Assembly (NCBI GenBank): GCA_031277235.1
Contig: JAITMT010000535.1
Coordinates: 1-22,443 of the forward strand
Reading direction: 5' to 3'
Length of the DNA: 22,443 nt
Source: Tannerella sp.
GTDB lineage: Bacteria; Bacteroidota; Bacteroidia; Bacteroidales; Tannerellaceae
Shown in pieces: positions 14,832 through 22,409 of the stretch; the stretch's first letter is position 1; each line of letters starts with the position of its first letter. The notes under the pieces were generated by a model. That model was given only the letters and a program-made list of their open reading frames with translations, was not told the origin of the DNA and ran no database searches. Made by a program: the position numbers and the translations under genes.

Positions 14832-15305
14832 ATGAAAAAAATAATCGTTTTCTTTCTATCCGTTTTTTTTCTTTCATCCTGTTTATCCTGTGAGTCTGAA
14901 GATAAATATATTGACCCGACAGTTATGCCGGAAGAGACGACTTCGGGCAACAACACTTTCGGCTGTCTGGTGGATGGCTGGGTTTACACGAGCGGGCGGT
15001 ATCTGAACCAGCCATTGACCTTTTGGTACTACCGGGAACAAAATTTGTTTGAAGTCAAGGTAGAAGTAAGATTGGAGAGTTATATCACTTTTATTATCAA
15101 TCAACCTACTGAAAATCAAACATGTACATTTGAAGATGCACTATTTGATTCCGAATCGCTGGGTTCGGGCGAAGTGAAAATCACGCGCTTCGACCGGGAG
15201 CAAAAAATCCTCAGCGGTACGTTCAGCGGCGGACGCATCACGCACGGACGTTTCGACGTCGTGTATGAAGTGAGGGAAATGCCGGTCTATCCGGAGGAAC
15301 AGTAA
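14832..15305 (+). CDS. hypothetical lipoprotein (resembles Bacteroidetes DUF6252-type proteins)
   Basis: A 157-residue protein with a clear lipoprotein signal peptide and lipobox LSSC (C17); a second Cys at 20 follows. The mature part contains FGCLVDGWVYTSG near residue 43, a pattern seen in small Bacteroidetes lipoproteins whose N-terminal region binds nothing known, then a beta-rich body (EVKVEVRLESYITFII) and FSGGRITHGRFDVVYE near the C-terminus. This resembles DUF6252, but I cannot confirm it. It starts 13 bp after the beta-barrel gene, so an outer-membrane pair encoded as one operon is likely. Function unknown. Confidence 0.7.
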   Translation: MKKIIVFFLSVFFLSSCLSCESEDKYIDPTVMPEETTSGNNTFGCLVDGWVYTSGRYLNQPLTFWYYREQNLFEVKVEVRLESYITFIINQPTENQTCTFEDALFDSESLGSGEVKITRFDREQKILSGTFSGGRITHGRFDVVYEVREMPVYPEEQ

Positions 15306-15378
15306 AGCAGTTATTTCCGCAGAATCTTATTATTAGGATTTATAATTCTCTTATTATCAATTTTATACATCGTAGAAA

Positions 15379-15398
15379 GGTGCACACGCAGGTGCACC
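15379..15398. terminator. hairpin between convergent genes, possible bidirectional terminator
   Basis: ggtgcac (15379-15385) and gtgcacc (15392-15398) form a 7-bp perfect stem with a 6-nt loop in the gap between the convergent lipoprotein and MFS genes. Neither side carries a long T-run, so the terminator role is inferred from position. Confidence 0.4.
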
Positions 15399-15413
15399 CC
15401 CTATGGTAGTAAC

Positions 15414-15445
15414 CCGTTTATCCGTTTATCCGTTCTTCCGTTCAC
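15414..15445. repeat. short tandem repeat, four 8-bp units
   Basis: Two exact ccgtttat units (15414-15429) are followed by two variants, ccgttctt and ccgttcac (15430-15445), ending just before the MFS stop codon at 15451-15453. Confidence 0.6.
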
Positions 15446-15450
15446 CCCAA

Positions 15451-17127
15451 TCACTTGATATTCGGCAATTCCAGTCCCAGTCCCTTTTTCCGGTCAACGC
15501 CTTTGAGAATGAAGCCCAGAATCAGCGCGGCAACGCCCAGACCGGCAAGCAACACGAGTGGATTGGTGTAGTTGTACGATGCGGCGGCAACTTCGGGCGT
15601 CATCGTTCCGTCTGCCAATGCTTTGACTATTCCGGGATTGGAGGCGTCCAGAATTTTACCGATTAACAGCGGGAACAACCACAAACCGATATTCTGAATC
15701 CAGAAAATCAGGGCATAAGCCGAACCTATAACCTTGCTGTTCACCAATTTAGGTACGGAAGGCCACAAAGATGCGGGCACCAGCGAAAAAGACGCGCCCA
15801 GCACCAGAATCGTGATATAAGCCACCACCACGCCGCCGATTTCATTGCCTTTGAACATCGGCAAAATAAACGCAAACGTCAAGTGACAGGCAATCAGCAG
15901 CAAAGAACCAATCATCAGCATGGAAGCCGCTTTACCCTTGGTATCCACGTATTTACCGAGGATGGGCGTAATCCCGACCGCCAACAGCGGGAATACCGCA
16001 AAAATAGTTTCTGCCGACTGGCGCATGTAACCCATTACACAGAAGGTAATTAAGGAAACAACGGCAACCGCCAGCAAGACGATTTTTTTGGTTCCGGCGC
16101 TGAAATTGCTGGCAAAAGCGGCGGCGGCAACGACCAGCATAATCAAATACTGTATGATGGTAACGGTATTTCCCGCCCAGAATCCTTCCGCAGCGCCAAA
16201 AGTCAAATTGCATTGCAGCATATTCACCGCATACTTTTGGAAAGGGAAAATTGCAGAATAATACAACACGCAAAGCAAAGCCACCAGCCAGAAACCACTG
16301 CTTGCCAGGATACTTTTCAAGTCGCTGATTCTGAACGGATCGTCCTTTTCTTCCGCCTCGCCCGTTTGCGCGTCCAGTTTCTTGTCCATGAAGAAATAGA
16401 CAATAAACATGATCAGGGCAATCAGCAATAAAATCACGCCGAAAGCGACGGAATTTTCCACGTGAACTCTCTGTAAATCAAGTTTTCCGTCAGCCATCGT
16501 AGCGCCCCATTTGGCGATGAACGGTGAAAAAATCATGCAGGTAGCCACGCCCAGACGCGCCAGCGCCATTTCCGAACCCATTGCCAGCGCCATTTCCCTG
16601 CCTTTGAACCACTTAACGATTCCGCGCGAAACGGTAATTCCCGCCATTTCCACCCCGCAGCCGAAAATCATAAAGCCCACGGAGGCGACTTTCGCGGAGG
16701 CGGGCATTTCGCGGTAAAACGGTGAGACTCCGAGTTCTTCAAACCCCGGAATGTAGTTCAGATTGTTGGTAAACCACGTTTCCAAGCCGCTACCTTCAAA
16801 ATTTTTCGTAACGGCGTACCATTTGATGCACGCGCCGACGAGCATCACTGCGCCCGACAAAACAGCCGTAAAACGCACGCCCATTTTGTCCAGGATAATT
16901 CCTGCAAAAATCAGGAAGAAAATAAAAACATTCAAAAATGTTTCCGACCCCTGCATCGTACCGAAAGCGGTTGAACTCCAACCTCTTGTAGATTGCATCA
17001 AGTCCTTGACGGGCGACAGGATGTCCATGAAAATATAGGAACAAAACATCGCAAACGCCAGAAATACGAGGGCAGTCCAGCGAGCCGCCGTACTGTCGCG
17101 TAATGTAGTAATTACTTTTTCAGTCAT
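15451..17127 (-). CDS. MFS transporter, MFSD1-like
   Basis: A 558-residue inner-membrane protein with about 12 hydrophobic helices and a charged central loop (DKKLDAQTGEAEEKDDPFR). Two stretches recall the animal MFSD1 group: VKWFKGREMALAMGSEMALARLG in the middle (seen here as WFKGREMALAMG plus ALARLG) and ASLWPSVPKLV with IGSAYALIFWIQNIGLWLFP near the end. MFSD1 was described as a lysosomal dipeptide uniporter, so peptide transport is a reasonable inference, but similar bacterial proteins are not well characterised. It follows folC after 10 bp on the same strand and is probably co-transcribed. No obvious metabolic link with folate synthesis is visible. Start ATG at 17127 gives a short cytoplasmic N-terminus before helix 1. 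Confidence 0.82.
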   Translation of the reverse strand: MTEKVITTLRDSTAARWTALVFLAFAMFCSYIFMDILSPVKDLMQSTRGWSSTAFGTMQGSETFLNVFIFFLIFAGIILDKMGVRFTAVLSGAVMLVGACIKWYAVTKNFEGSGLETWFTNNLNYIPGFEELGVSPFYREMPASAKVASVGFMIFGCGVEMAGITVSRGIVKWFKGREMALAMGSEMALARLGVATCMIFSPFIAKWGATMADGKLDLQRVHVENSVAFGVILLLIALIMFIVYFFMDKKLDAQTGEAEEKDDPFRISDLKSILASSGFWLVALLCVLYYSAIFPFQKYAVNMLQCNLTFGAAEGFWAGNTVTIIQYLIMLVVAAAAFASNFSAGTKKIVLLAVAVVSLITFCVMGYMRQSAETIFAVFPLLAVGITPILGKYVDTKGKAASMLMIGSLLLIACHLTFAFILPMFKGNEIGGVVVAYITILVLGASFSLVPASLWPSVPKLVNSKVIGSAYALIFWIQNIGLWLFPLLIGKILDASNPGIVKALADGTMTPEVAAASYNYTNPLVLLAGLGVAALILGFILKGVDRKKGLGLELPNIK

Positions 17128-17137
17128 AATAATGGAT

Positions 17138-18445
17138 TTAATTAATTGTTGTTGAGAATAATGGATAGGCTTCGCCTACGACAAAAGCGCTGCCGCCGAT
17201 GAAAACCGTATCTTCTTTCGCGGCGCTGCTAATGGCTTTGTAAACAGCCTCTTTCACGGTTTTATAGACAGCGCCGTTGAGACTGTTTTCCCTGCCTTTT
17301 TCGGCTAATTCTTCTGCCGGCAAAGCCCTGTCGCTCGAAGCGTTCGTAAAATAATAAACGGCTTTTTTAGGCATGTATTTCAGAATGGTATCTATTTCCT
17401 TGTCGCTTGATAAACCGATGACCATGTGTAGTTTATCGTGCTTTTTTATTTCGTTCTCGAGCATGGCGGCATTGTTTCGCCAGGCGCCTTCGTTGTGCCC
17501 GATGTCGCAGATGACTTTCGGCTCCCTGCTGATTTCGTCCCAGCGTCCCATCAAGCCGGTCAGTTCGCAGACTTGCGAAAATCCGGTTTCGAGCGCATTT
17601 TTTCGCGTCCGGATTCCCTGGCTTGCCATGATTTTAAGCGATTCCAGCACGGTTACGGCATTCGATTTCTGAAACAAACCGCGCAATTCGCCGTGCACAA
17701 GCCCGTGCTCCTTCACGAAAAAATCCCAGGAATAATCCGGTAACATCAAGGCGTTGGTAAGTACTTCATTTTCAGCGGAAAAAGTAATGATAGACGAACA
17801 TTCGGCGGCTTTCTTTTTGAAAAGTTGCCTCACTTCGTAGGTCGTTCCGTCGCCGATGACAACCGGGACGTACTGTTTGATAATCCCGGCTTTTTCCGCG
17901 GCAATTTCCGTCAACGTATTGCCCAGATACTGACGGTGGTCGTAACTGATGCCGGTAATGATGCTGAGGATGGGCGTAATAATGTTAGTACTGTCCAAAC
18001 GCCCTCCCATGCCCGTTTCGATGATGGCGTAATGCACTTTTTTATGCCTGAAATAATCGAAAGCCATCGCCGAAGTCAGTTCAAAAAAGGAAGGTTTGAC
18101 GAGTTTAATCGCCCTTTGATATTTGCGCACAAATTCCACCACATAATGTTTGGGAATCATAACGCCGTTCAGCCGTATCCGTTCCCTGAAATCCACGAGA
18201 TGCGGCGATGTGTAAAGCCCGATTTTATAGCCGGAACTCTGCAAAACGGCGGAAATCAAATGCGAAACGGAACCTTTTCCGTTTGTGCCGGCTACGTGAA
18301 TGGTTTTAAATCGCCGGTGAGGAAACCCCATTTCTGCGTCCAATGCCAAACTTCTCTCCAGCCCGACTTTGTATGCGCCCGCGCCAATCCGGTGAAAAGC
18401 AGGTGTTTTCTCATAAAGATAGGACAATGTTTCCTCGTAGGTCAT
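17138..18445 (-). CDS. folC: bifunctional folylpolyglutamate synthase / dihydrofolate synthase
   Basis: A 435-residue cytoplasmic Mur-ligase-family enzyme that adds glutamate to dihydropteroate and/or to tetrahydrofolates using ATP. The P-loop is GTNGKGS (53-59), followed by the FolC signature YTSPHLVDFRERI (78-90). ETGMGGRLDSTN and SYDHRQYLGNTLTEIAAEKAGIIK provide the metal- and substrate-binding segments of the central domain, and DIGHNEGAW marks the start of the C-terminal domain (the usual D-G/A-A-H-N). Length is normal for the family. It is the first gene of a two-gene minus-strand unit with the MFS transporter. A weak TACTTTTA box (18479-18472, minus strand) upstream could be its promoter, but no TTG is correctly spaced. 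Confidence 0.94.
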   Translation of the reverse strand: MTYEETLSYLYEKTPAFHRIGAGAYKVGLERSLALDAEMGFPHRRFKTIHVAGTNGKGSVSHLISAVLQSSGYKIGLYTSPHLVDFRERIRLNGVMIPKHYVVEFVRKYQRAIKLVKPSFFELTSAMAFDYFRHKKVHYAIIETGMGGRLDSTNIITPILSIITGISYDHRQYLGNTLTEIAAEKAGIIKQYVPVVIGDGTTYEVRQLFKKKAAECSSIITFSAENEVLTNALMLPDYSWDFFVKEHGLVHGELRGLFQKSNAVTVLESLKIMASQGIRTRKNALETGFSQVCELTGLMGRWDEISREPKVICDIGHNEGAWRNNAAMLENEIKKHDKLHMVIGLSSDKEIDTILKYMPKKAVYYFTNASSDRALPAEELAEKGRENSLNGAVYKTVKEAVYKAISSAAKEDTVFIGGSAFVVGEAYPLFSTTIN

Positions 18446-18613
18446 TTCTTATTTTTTGTTAAAAAATCGCGTAAAAGTAGTTGTTAAATTTAAAATAATT
18501 TATTAAAAAAACCTAAAAAATACTAAAATAGTATAAAAAATAATTTTTTGTACATTTTTTCATAAAAAAGTTGTTCCTTTACACAAGAATATTTAACCGA
18601 AAAAGAAAAAAAT

Positions 18614-19951
18614 ATGGGAGCAAAAAAGAATTTTGTATTGGATACGAATGTGGTATTGCACGATTACAACTGCCTTTCCAATTTTCAGGAAAACGATGTG
18701 TATCTGCCAATTACGATACTCGAAGAATTGGACAGATTCAAAAAGGGCAGCGAACAGATTAACTATAATGCGCGTCAGTTTGTGCGCATTCTGGATGAAT
18801 TGACGCAAAACGATTTTTCGCTGCGGGGAGCGTCGCTCGGCGAGGGAAAAGGGATGTTATACGTTGTTACACAGGATCTTTACGACGTTAAGTTAGCCGA
18901 GGTTTTCCCGGATCGCATACCGGACAACCGGATTTTGTCGTGTACCCTCTATGTGGCTGAGCAGCACAAGGATAACAAAACCATTCTTGTTACGAAAGAT
19001 ATCAACATGCGGATGAAAGCGCGTTCGCTGGGTATTCCGGTCGAGGATTACAACACGGATAAAGTACAGGATATCAATATATTCGAACATTCGCAACCGA
19101 CTTATTCCGGTATTGACAGCGACTTGATTGACCGCCTGTATGCGACGTCCAACGGCGTTCCGCTCGATGAATTTACCGCAAAATATCCGGACATAAAACT
19201 TGCTGCCAATGAGTGTTTTATCCTCGAAAGCGAGCGAAACAGCGTGCTTGTCCGCAGCAATGCGTTCAGCGAAACGATCAAGAAAATTGACAAGGGGACG
19301 CCCAATTACGGCATTTCAGCGCGCAATACGGAACAGAAATTTGCGTTTAACGTGCTGAATGATCCTGATATTAAGTTGATTGGCATTACGGGAAAAGCCG
19401 GAACGGGAAAAACGTTGCTGGCGCTGGCTGCGGCGCTGAAACAGATGAAACAGTACAAGCAGATTTTGCTGGCTCGCCCGATTATCTCGCTGGCAAACAA
19501 GGATATAGGCTTCTTGCCCGGAACGGAAAAGGAAAAAATCATGCCTTACATGCAGCCGCTTTTCGACAATCTGAACGTAATTAAGGCGCAATTTTCACAA
19601 AACAGTCTGGAAGTGAGACAGATAGATGAAATGCTGAAAAATAATCTGCTGGTTATCGAAGCGCTGGCGTACATTCGCGGACGAAGTCTGACGGAGACAT
19701 TCTGTATCGTTGATGAAGCGCAAAACCTTACGCCTCACGAGATTAAGACCATCATCACCCGCACCGGCGAAGGTACGAAAATGGTGTTCACGGGCGACGT
19801 CGAGCAGATTGACTCGCCGTATCTGGACATGCAAAGCAACGGACTTGCCTACATGGTGGATAAAATGAAGGGGCAGAAACTGTTTGCGCACATCAACCTC
19901 GTGAAGGGCGAACGCAGCGAACTGGCGGAACTGGCGGCGAACTTGCTATAA
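18614..19951 (+). CDS. PhoH-family ATPase with N-terminal PIN domain
   Basis: A 445-residue cytoplasmic protein fusing a PIN RNase domain (about 1-150) to a PhoH helicase-like ATPase (about 230-445). PIN acidic residues are visible at D10 (VLDTNVVLHD), E37/E38 (ILEELDRF), D104 (PDNRIL) and D129 (VTKDIN). Walker A is GKAGTGKT (260-267), Walker B IVDEAQN (365-371), and the motif FTGDVEQID follows. Proteins of this architecture unwind and cleave RNA in characterised cases, so a role in RNA metabolism is likely. The A-rich leader before the ATG is typical of Bacteroidetes; a weak promoter-like TTTG...TTCCTTTA (18547-18581, 23-bp spacer) lies upstream. The stop codon is followed after only two bases by a copy of the guaB-like 3' end, showing the two genes were once convergent and nearly touching. 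Confidence 0.93.
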   Translation: MGAKKNFVLDTNVVLHDYNCLSNFQENDVYLPITILEELDRFKKGSEQINYNARQFVRILDELTQNDFSLRGASLGEGKGMLYVVTQDLYDVKLAEVFPDRIPDNRILSCTLYVAEQHKDNKTILVTKDINMRMKARSLGIPVEDYNTDKVQDINIFEHSQPTYSGIDSDLIDRLYATSNGVPLDEFTAKYPDIKLAANECFILESERNSVLVRSNAFSETIKKIDKGTPNYGISARNTEQKFAFNVLNDPDIKLIGITGKAGTGKTLLALAAALKQMKQYKQILLARPIISLANKDIGFLPGTEKEKIMPYMQPLFDNLNVIKAQFSQNSLEVRQIDEMLKNNLLVIEALAYIRGRSLTETFCIVDEAQNLTPHEIKTIITRTGEGTKMVFTGDVEQIDSPYLDMQSNGLAYMVDKMKGQKLFAHINLVKGERSELAELAANLL

Positions 19952-19953
19952 TT

Positions 19954-20019
19954 ATCAAGTATTTTCCTTTAAAATAACATCATGCGTGCCGCCTTCGACG
20001 ATGCTGGTGGAGGACACGA
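19954..20019 (-). pseudogene. orphan 3'-end fragment of the IMP-dehydrogenase-like gene
   Basis: A 66-bp copy of 20915-20980 with 65 identities (offset 961 bp). On the minus strand it still encodes SSTSIVEGGTHDVILKENT and the TGA stop. The single difference (20931/19970) changes a Leu codon TTG to TTA, which is synonymous. Homology ends abruptly at 20019. The fragment abuts the phoH stop codon. Confidence 0.93.
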
Positions 20020-20234
20020 TTGCTTATTTTTCCTGGTAAACCACAAACACAAACAATTCGCACCCAAAGACGTGAACTTCCGTTACATATCCCCCGTGGA
20101 AAATTTACCGGATTTTCGATTGGAGAGAATAAGAGCGTTAATTCAATTTTTCTTAATTATTCGTATTTTATCTGTTCCTTTTTGTTATATTGGTGAATAT
20201 TTGATGTTTATTGCCAACGCTTTGTTAATTATAG
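20020..20234. other. 215-bp segment without a recognisable gene
   Basis: It lies between the orphan guaB-like 3' end and the PIN toxin stop codon. The right half is AT-rich. No convincing frame, hairpin with T-run or promoter was found, although the left part (about 20040-20110) has a more coding-like composition and may be a remnant of a lost gene. Confidence 0.4.
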
Positions 20235-20639
20235 TTACAAAAACGGGTTGATTATTGTAAGTTTTCCTTCTACAATTTGCTTATGCTGGCAATCTTCGGT
20301 GTAGAGGATTTTGCAATTTGCCTCCAACGCAGATGCAACAATGATACTGTCAAACAGTTGGAAATCATAGCGAGTAATCAGTTCTCCTGCCAACTTCAGC
20401 GTTGATTTCCCGACAGGATACAGAGTGCAATCCTCTATGTTCTGTCTGCAAATATCAATTACTTCTTTTTTAGGAAGTTGCAACCTTTTCTTTACGACAT
20501 TGATATATTCTGAAAGAACCTGTGTGGATATAACAGGATTCTTTTTAAGCAATTTCAGCGCAATAGTCTATTTATCAGCCTCATCGTTGCTATGACTATA
20601 AATGAGAATGTTCGTATCAAGAGCAAATATCTTATTCAT
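20235..20639 (-). pseudogene. PIN-domain toxin interrupted by an in-frame TAG at codon 24
   Basis: Reading from ATG at 20639 gives MNKIFALDTNILIYSHSNDE, a textbook PIN toxin start (D8-T-N10). Codon 24 is TAG (20570-20568), after which the same frame continues unbroken for another 110 codons to TAA with E44, D97 (LFDSIIVASAL) and D116 (LYTEDCQHKQ), the remaining PIN acidic residues, and the usual INPF ending. A single change from CAG (Gln) would explain the TAG. The gene overlaps the upstream antitoxin by 8 bp, as in intact modules. Either the toxin is inactivated by a nonsense mutation, it is read through, or a shorter protein starts after the stop; that last form would lack the first Asp. 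Confidence 0.82.
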
Positions 20640-20868
20640 AGTCGTTTGCTTCATCACGACTGAATTTGAAATTCTTCGTTGAAAACAGGTACTTTTTCTC
20701 CATTGGTACTGTTCGCTTTCCCTTATCTCGAATAACTTTGATTTGTGAATGTGTTTGCGGTTCTTCGGTCAAAGGGAATGCGATAATTTCAACTTTTTGC
20801 CCAAACCAACTGTGCGGAATAGGAATAGAAACGTCGGTTGATGTTGGTTGTAAAACTATTCTGAACAT
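20632..20868 (-). CDS. antitoxin of the PIN toxin module
   Basis: A 78-residue protein, MFRIVLQPTSTDVSIPIPHS at the N-terminus followed by WFGQKVEIIAFPLTEE, a beta-rich unit resembling small AbrB/DUF2281-like antitoxins of Bacteroidetes, then a basic, charged tail (KVIRDKGKRTVPMEKKYLFSTKNFKF) expected to wrap the toxin. Its last codons overlap the PIN toxin start by 8 bp. It starts 47 bp after the stop of the guaB-like gene on the same strand and no clear promoter lies in that gap, so it may be expressed by read-through from that housekeeping gene. The assignment rests mainly on context and N-terminal pattern. Confidence 0.72.
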   Translation of the reverse strand: MFRIVLQPTSTDVSIPIPHSWFGQKVEIIAFPLTEEPQTHSQIKVIRDKGKRTVPMEKKYLFSTKNFKFSRDEANDYE

Positions 20869-20914
20869 ATATTTTTTGTTATGTTAATGAATATAGAGTT
20901 ATCTTTTTTTGACA

Positions 20915-20980
20915 ATCAAGTATTTTCCTTCAAAATAACATCATGCGTGCCGCCTTCGACGATGCTGGTGGAGGACACGA
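20915..20980 (-). repeat. direct repeat: functional 3' end of the IMP-dehydrogenase-like gene
   Basis: The last 66 bp region including the stop is repeated at 19954-20019 with one synonymous difference. This copy is continuous with the full-length gene. Confidence 0.95.
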
Positions 20981-22409
20981 GCGTTATTTTGGCGTTTTCC
21001 TGCAAAGCCGGAATCGCGAGCGTGCCGCAACTGCACATGGTCGCCTTGATTTTGCCGAGCGTAACATCCAGATTATCTTTCATTTTACCGGCGTATGGCA
21101 CGTAACTGTCCACGCCTTCTTCAAATTTCAGCGTTTCGCCGCCACCCATACCGTAGCGCTGCCAGTTTTGTGCGCGGTTTGAGCCTTCGCCCCAATATTC
21201 CTTGACGTAATTATTGCCGATGCGGAGCACCTGGGTCGGCGATTCGTCGAAGCGGGCAAAATAGCGCCCCATCATCAGGAAATCGGCTCCCATCGCAAGC
21301 GCCAAAACCATGTGATAGTCGTGCACTAATCCGCCATCGCTGCATATCGGAACGTATATTCCCGTCTCTTTCAGGTATTTATCGCGCGTTTCCGCCACGT
21401 CAATCAACGCCGTAGCCTGCCCGCGACCGATGCCTTTCTGCTCGCGCGTGATGCAGATGGAGCCGCCGCCGATGCCTACTTTCACGAAGTCTGCGCCTGC
21501 GTCCACCAAGTATCTGAAACCTTCGCCGTCCACCACATTTCCCGCTCCTACCGGGGCTTTGTCGCCGAAATTGGATTTTATCCAGTGCAGCGTTTCGGAT
21601 TGCCATTCGGAATAGCCGTCCGACGAATCAATGCACAAAACATCAACGTCCGCCTCTATCAATGCGGGAACCCGCTCCCTGTAGTCGTGCGTATTGATAC
21701 CGGCGCCCACAAGCAGTTTTTTATGTTCGTCCGACAATTCGCCCGGATTTTCAAAGTGGCTGTCATAGTCTTTCCGGAAAACGAAATTCACCAGATTGCC
21801 GTCCTCGTCAATAATCGGAAGCGTATTCAGTTTGTTTTCCCAGATAATCTGGTTCGCCTCGCTCAGGCTGATACCCGATTTTCCGTAAATCAACTTGTCG
21901 AACGGCGTCATAAACTCCCTGACTTTCATTTGCGGACTGTCTTTTTCCACGCGATAGTCGCGGCTTGCCACGATGCCGAGCAGTTTGCCGTTGGGCGATC
22001 CGTCTTCGGTTACGCCAATCGTGGAATGTCCTGTTTTTCTGACGAGATTCAACACGTCGGACAGCGTGTTTTCGGGCGTAAGATTGGAATCGCTGACTAC
22101 GAATCCGGCTTTGAATTTCTTCACCTTACGTACCATTTCCGCCTGATTCTTAATGGGTTGAGAACCGAATATGAAAGAGAGTCCGCCGTTGCGCGCCAGT
22201 TCTATAGCGAGGTCGGGACCCGAGACAGCCTGCATAATCGCCGATACAAACGGGATATTCAGCCGGATGGGCGCCGGAGAGCCTTGCCGGAATTTTACAA
22301 GCGGAGTTTGCAGTGAAACGTTTGCCGGGACACAGTCTTTGGTCGTCAGACCGGGAATAAGCAAATATTCCCCGAAAGTTCTTGATACATCGTTCAAATA
22401 GTTTGCCAT
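20916..22409 (-). CDS. guaB: IMP dehydrogenase family protein (GuaB-like) with CBS domains
   Basis: A 497-residue enzyme expected to oxidise IMP to XMP with NAD+, the first committed step of GMP synthesis. The TIM barrel carries DSSDG (261-265) and the active-site loop GGGSICITREQKGIGRGQ with C319 as catalytic cysteine. R418-Y419 in NWQRYGMGGG lie in the mobile flap, where the catalytic Arg is expected, and GVDSYVPYAGKMKDNL matches the post-flap segment. Two CBS modules are inserted at about 95-215. The loop sequence (CITREQKGIGRGQ rather than CTTRxVxGVGVPQ) shows a divergent IMPDH subgroup, so a GMP-reductase-like or other purine role cannot be excluded. The start at 22409 (MANYLNDVSRTFGEYLLIPGL) fits family alignments; an in-frame upstream extension to the window edge is unlikely. 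Its 3' end is duplicated beyond a TA module. Confidence 0.87.
   Translation of the reverse strand: MANYLNDVSRTFGEYLLIPGLTTKDCVPANVSLQTPLVKFRQGSPAPIRLNIPFVSAIMQAVSGPDLAIELARNGGLSFIFGSQPIKNQAEMVRKVKKFKAGFVVSDSNLTPENTLSDVLNLVRKTGHSTIGVTEDGSPNGKLLGIVASRDYRVEKDSPQMKVREFMTPFDKLIYGKSGISLSEANQIIWENKLNTLPIIDEDGNLVNFVFRKDYDSHFENPGELSDEHKKLLVGAGINTHDYRERVPALIEADVDVLCIDSSDGYSEWQSETLHWIKSNFGDKAPVGAGNVVDGEGFRYLVDAGADFVKVGIGGGSICITREQKGIGRGQATALIDVAETRDKYLKETGIYVPICSDGGLVHDYHMVLALAMGADFLMMGRYFARFDESPTQVLRIGNNYVKEYWGEGSNRAQNWQRYGMGGGETLKFEEGVDSYVPYAGKMKDNLDVTLGKIKATMCSCGTLAIPALQENAKITLVSSTSIVEGGTHDVILKENT

Noticed and set aside
18547..18581. Promoter-like TTTG...TTCCTTTA upstream of phoH
   Set aside because: The spacer is 23 bp and the -7 box deviates at two positions; too weak to list as a feature.
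19982..20251. Plus-strand frame sharing MRAAFDDAGGGH with a frame at 20943-21182
   Set aside because: Both are antisense readings of the duplicated guaB-like 3' end; the shared residues come from the DNA repeat, not from a protein family.
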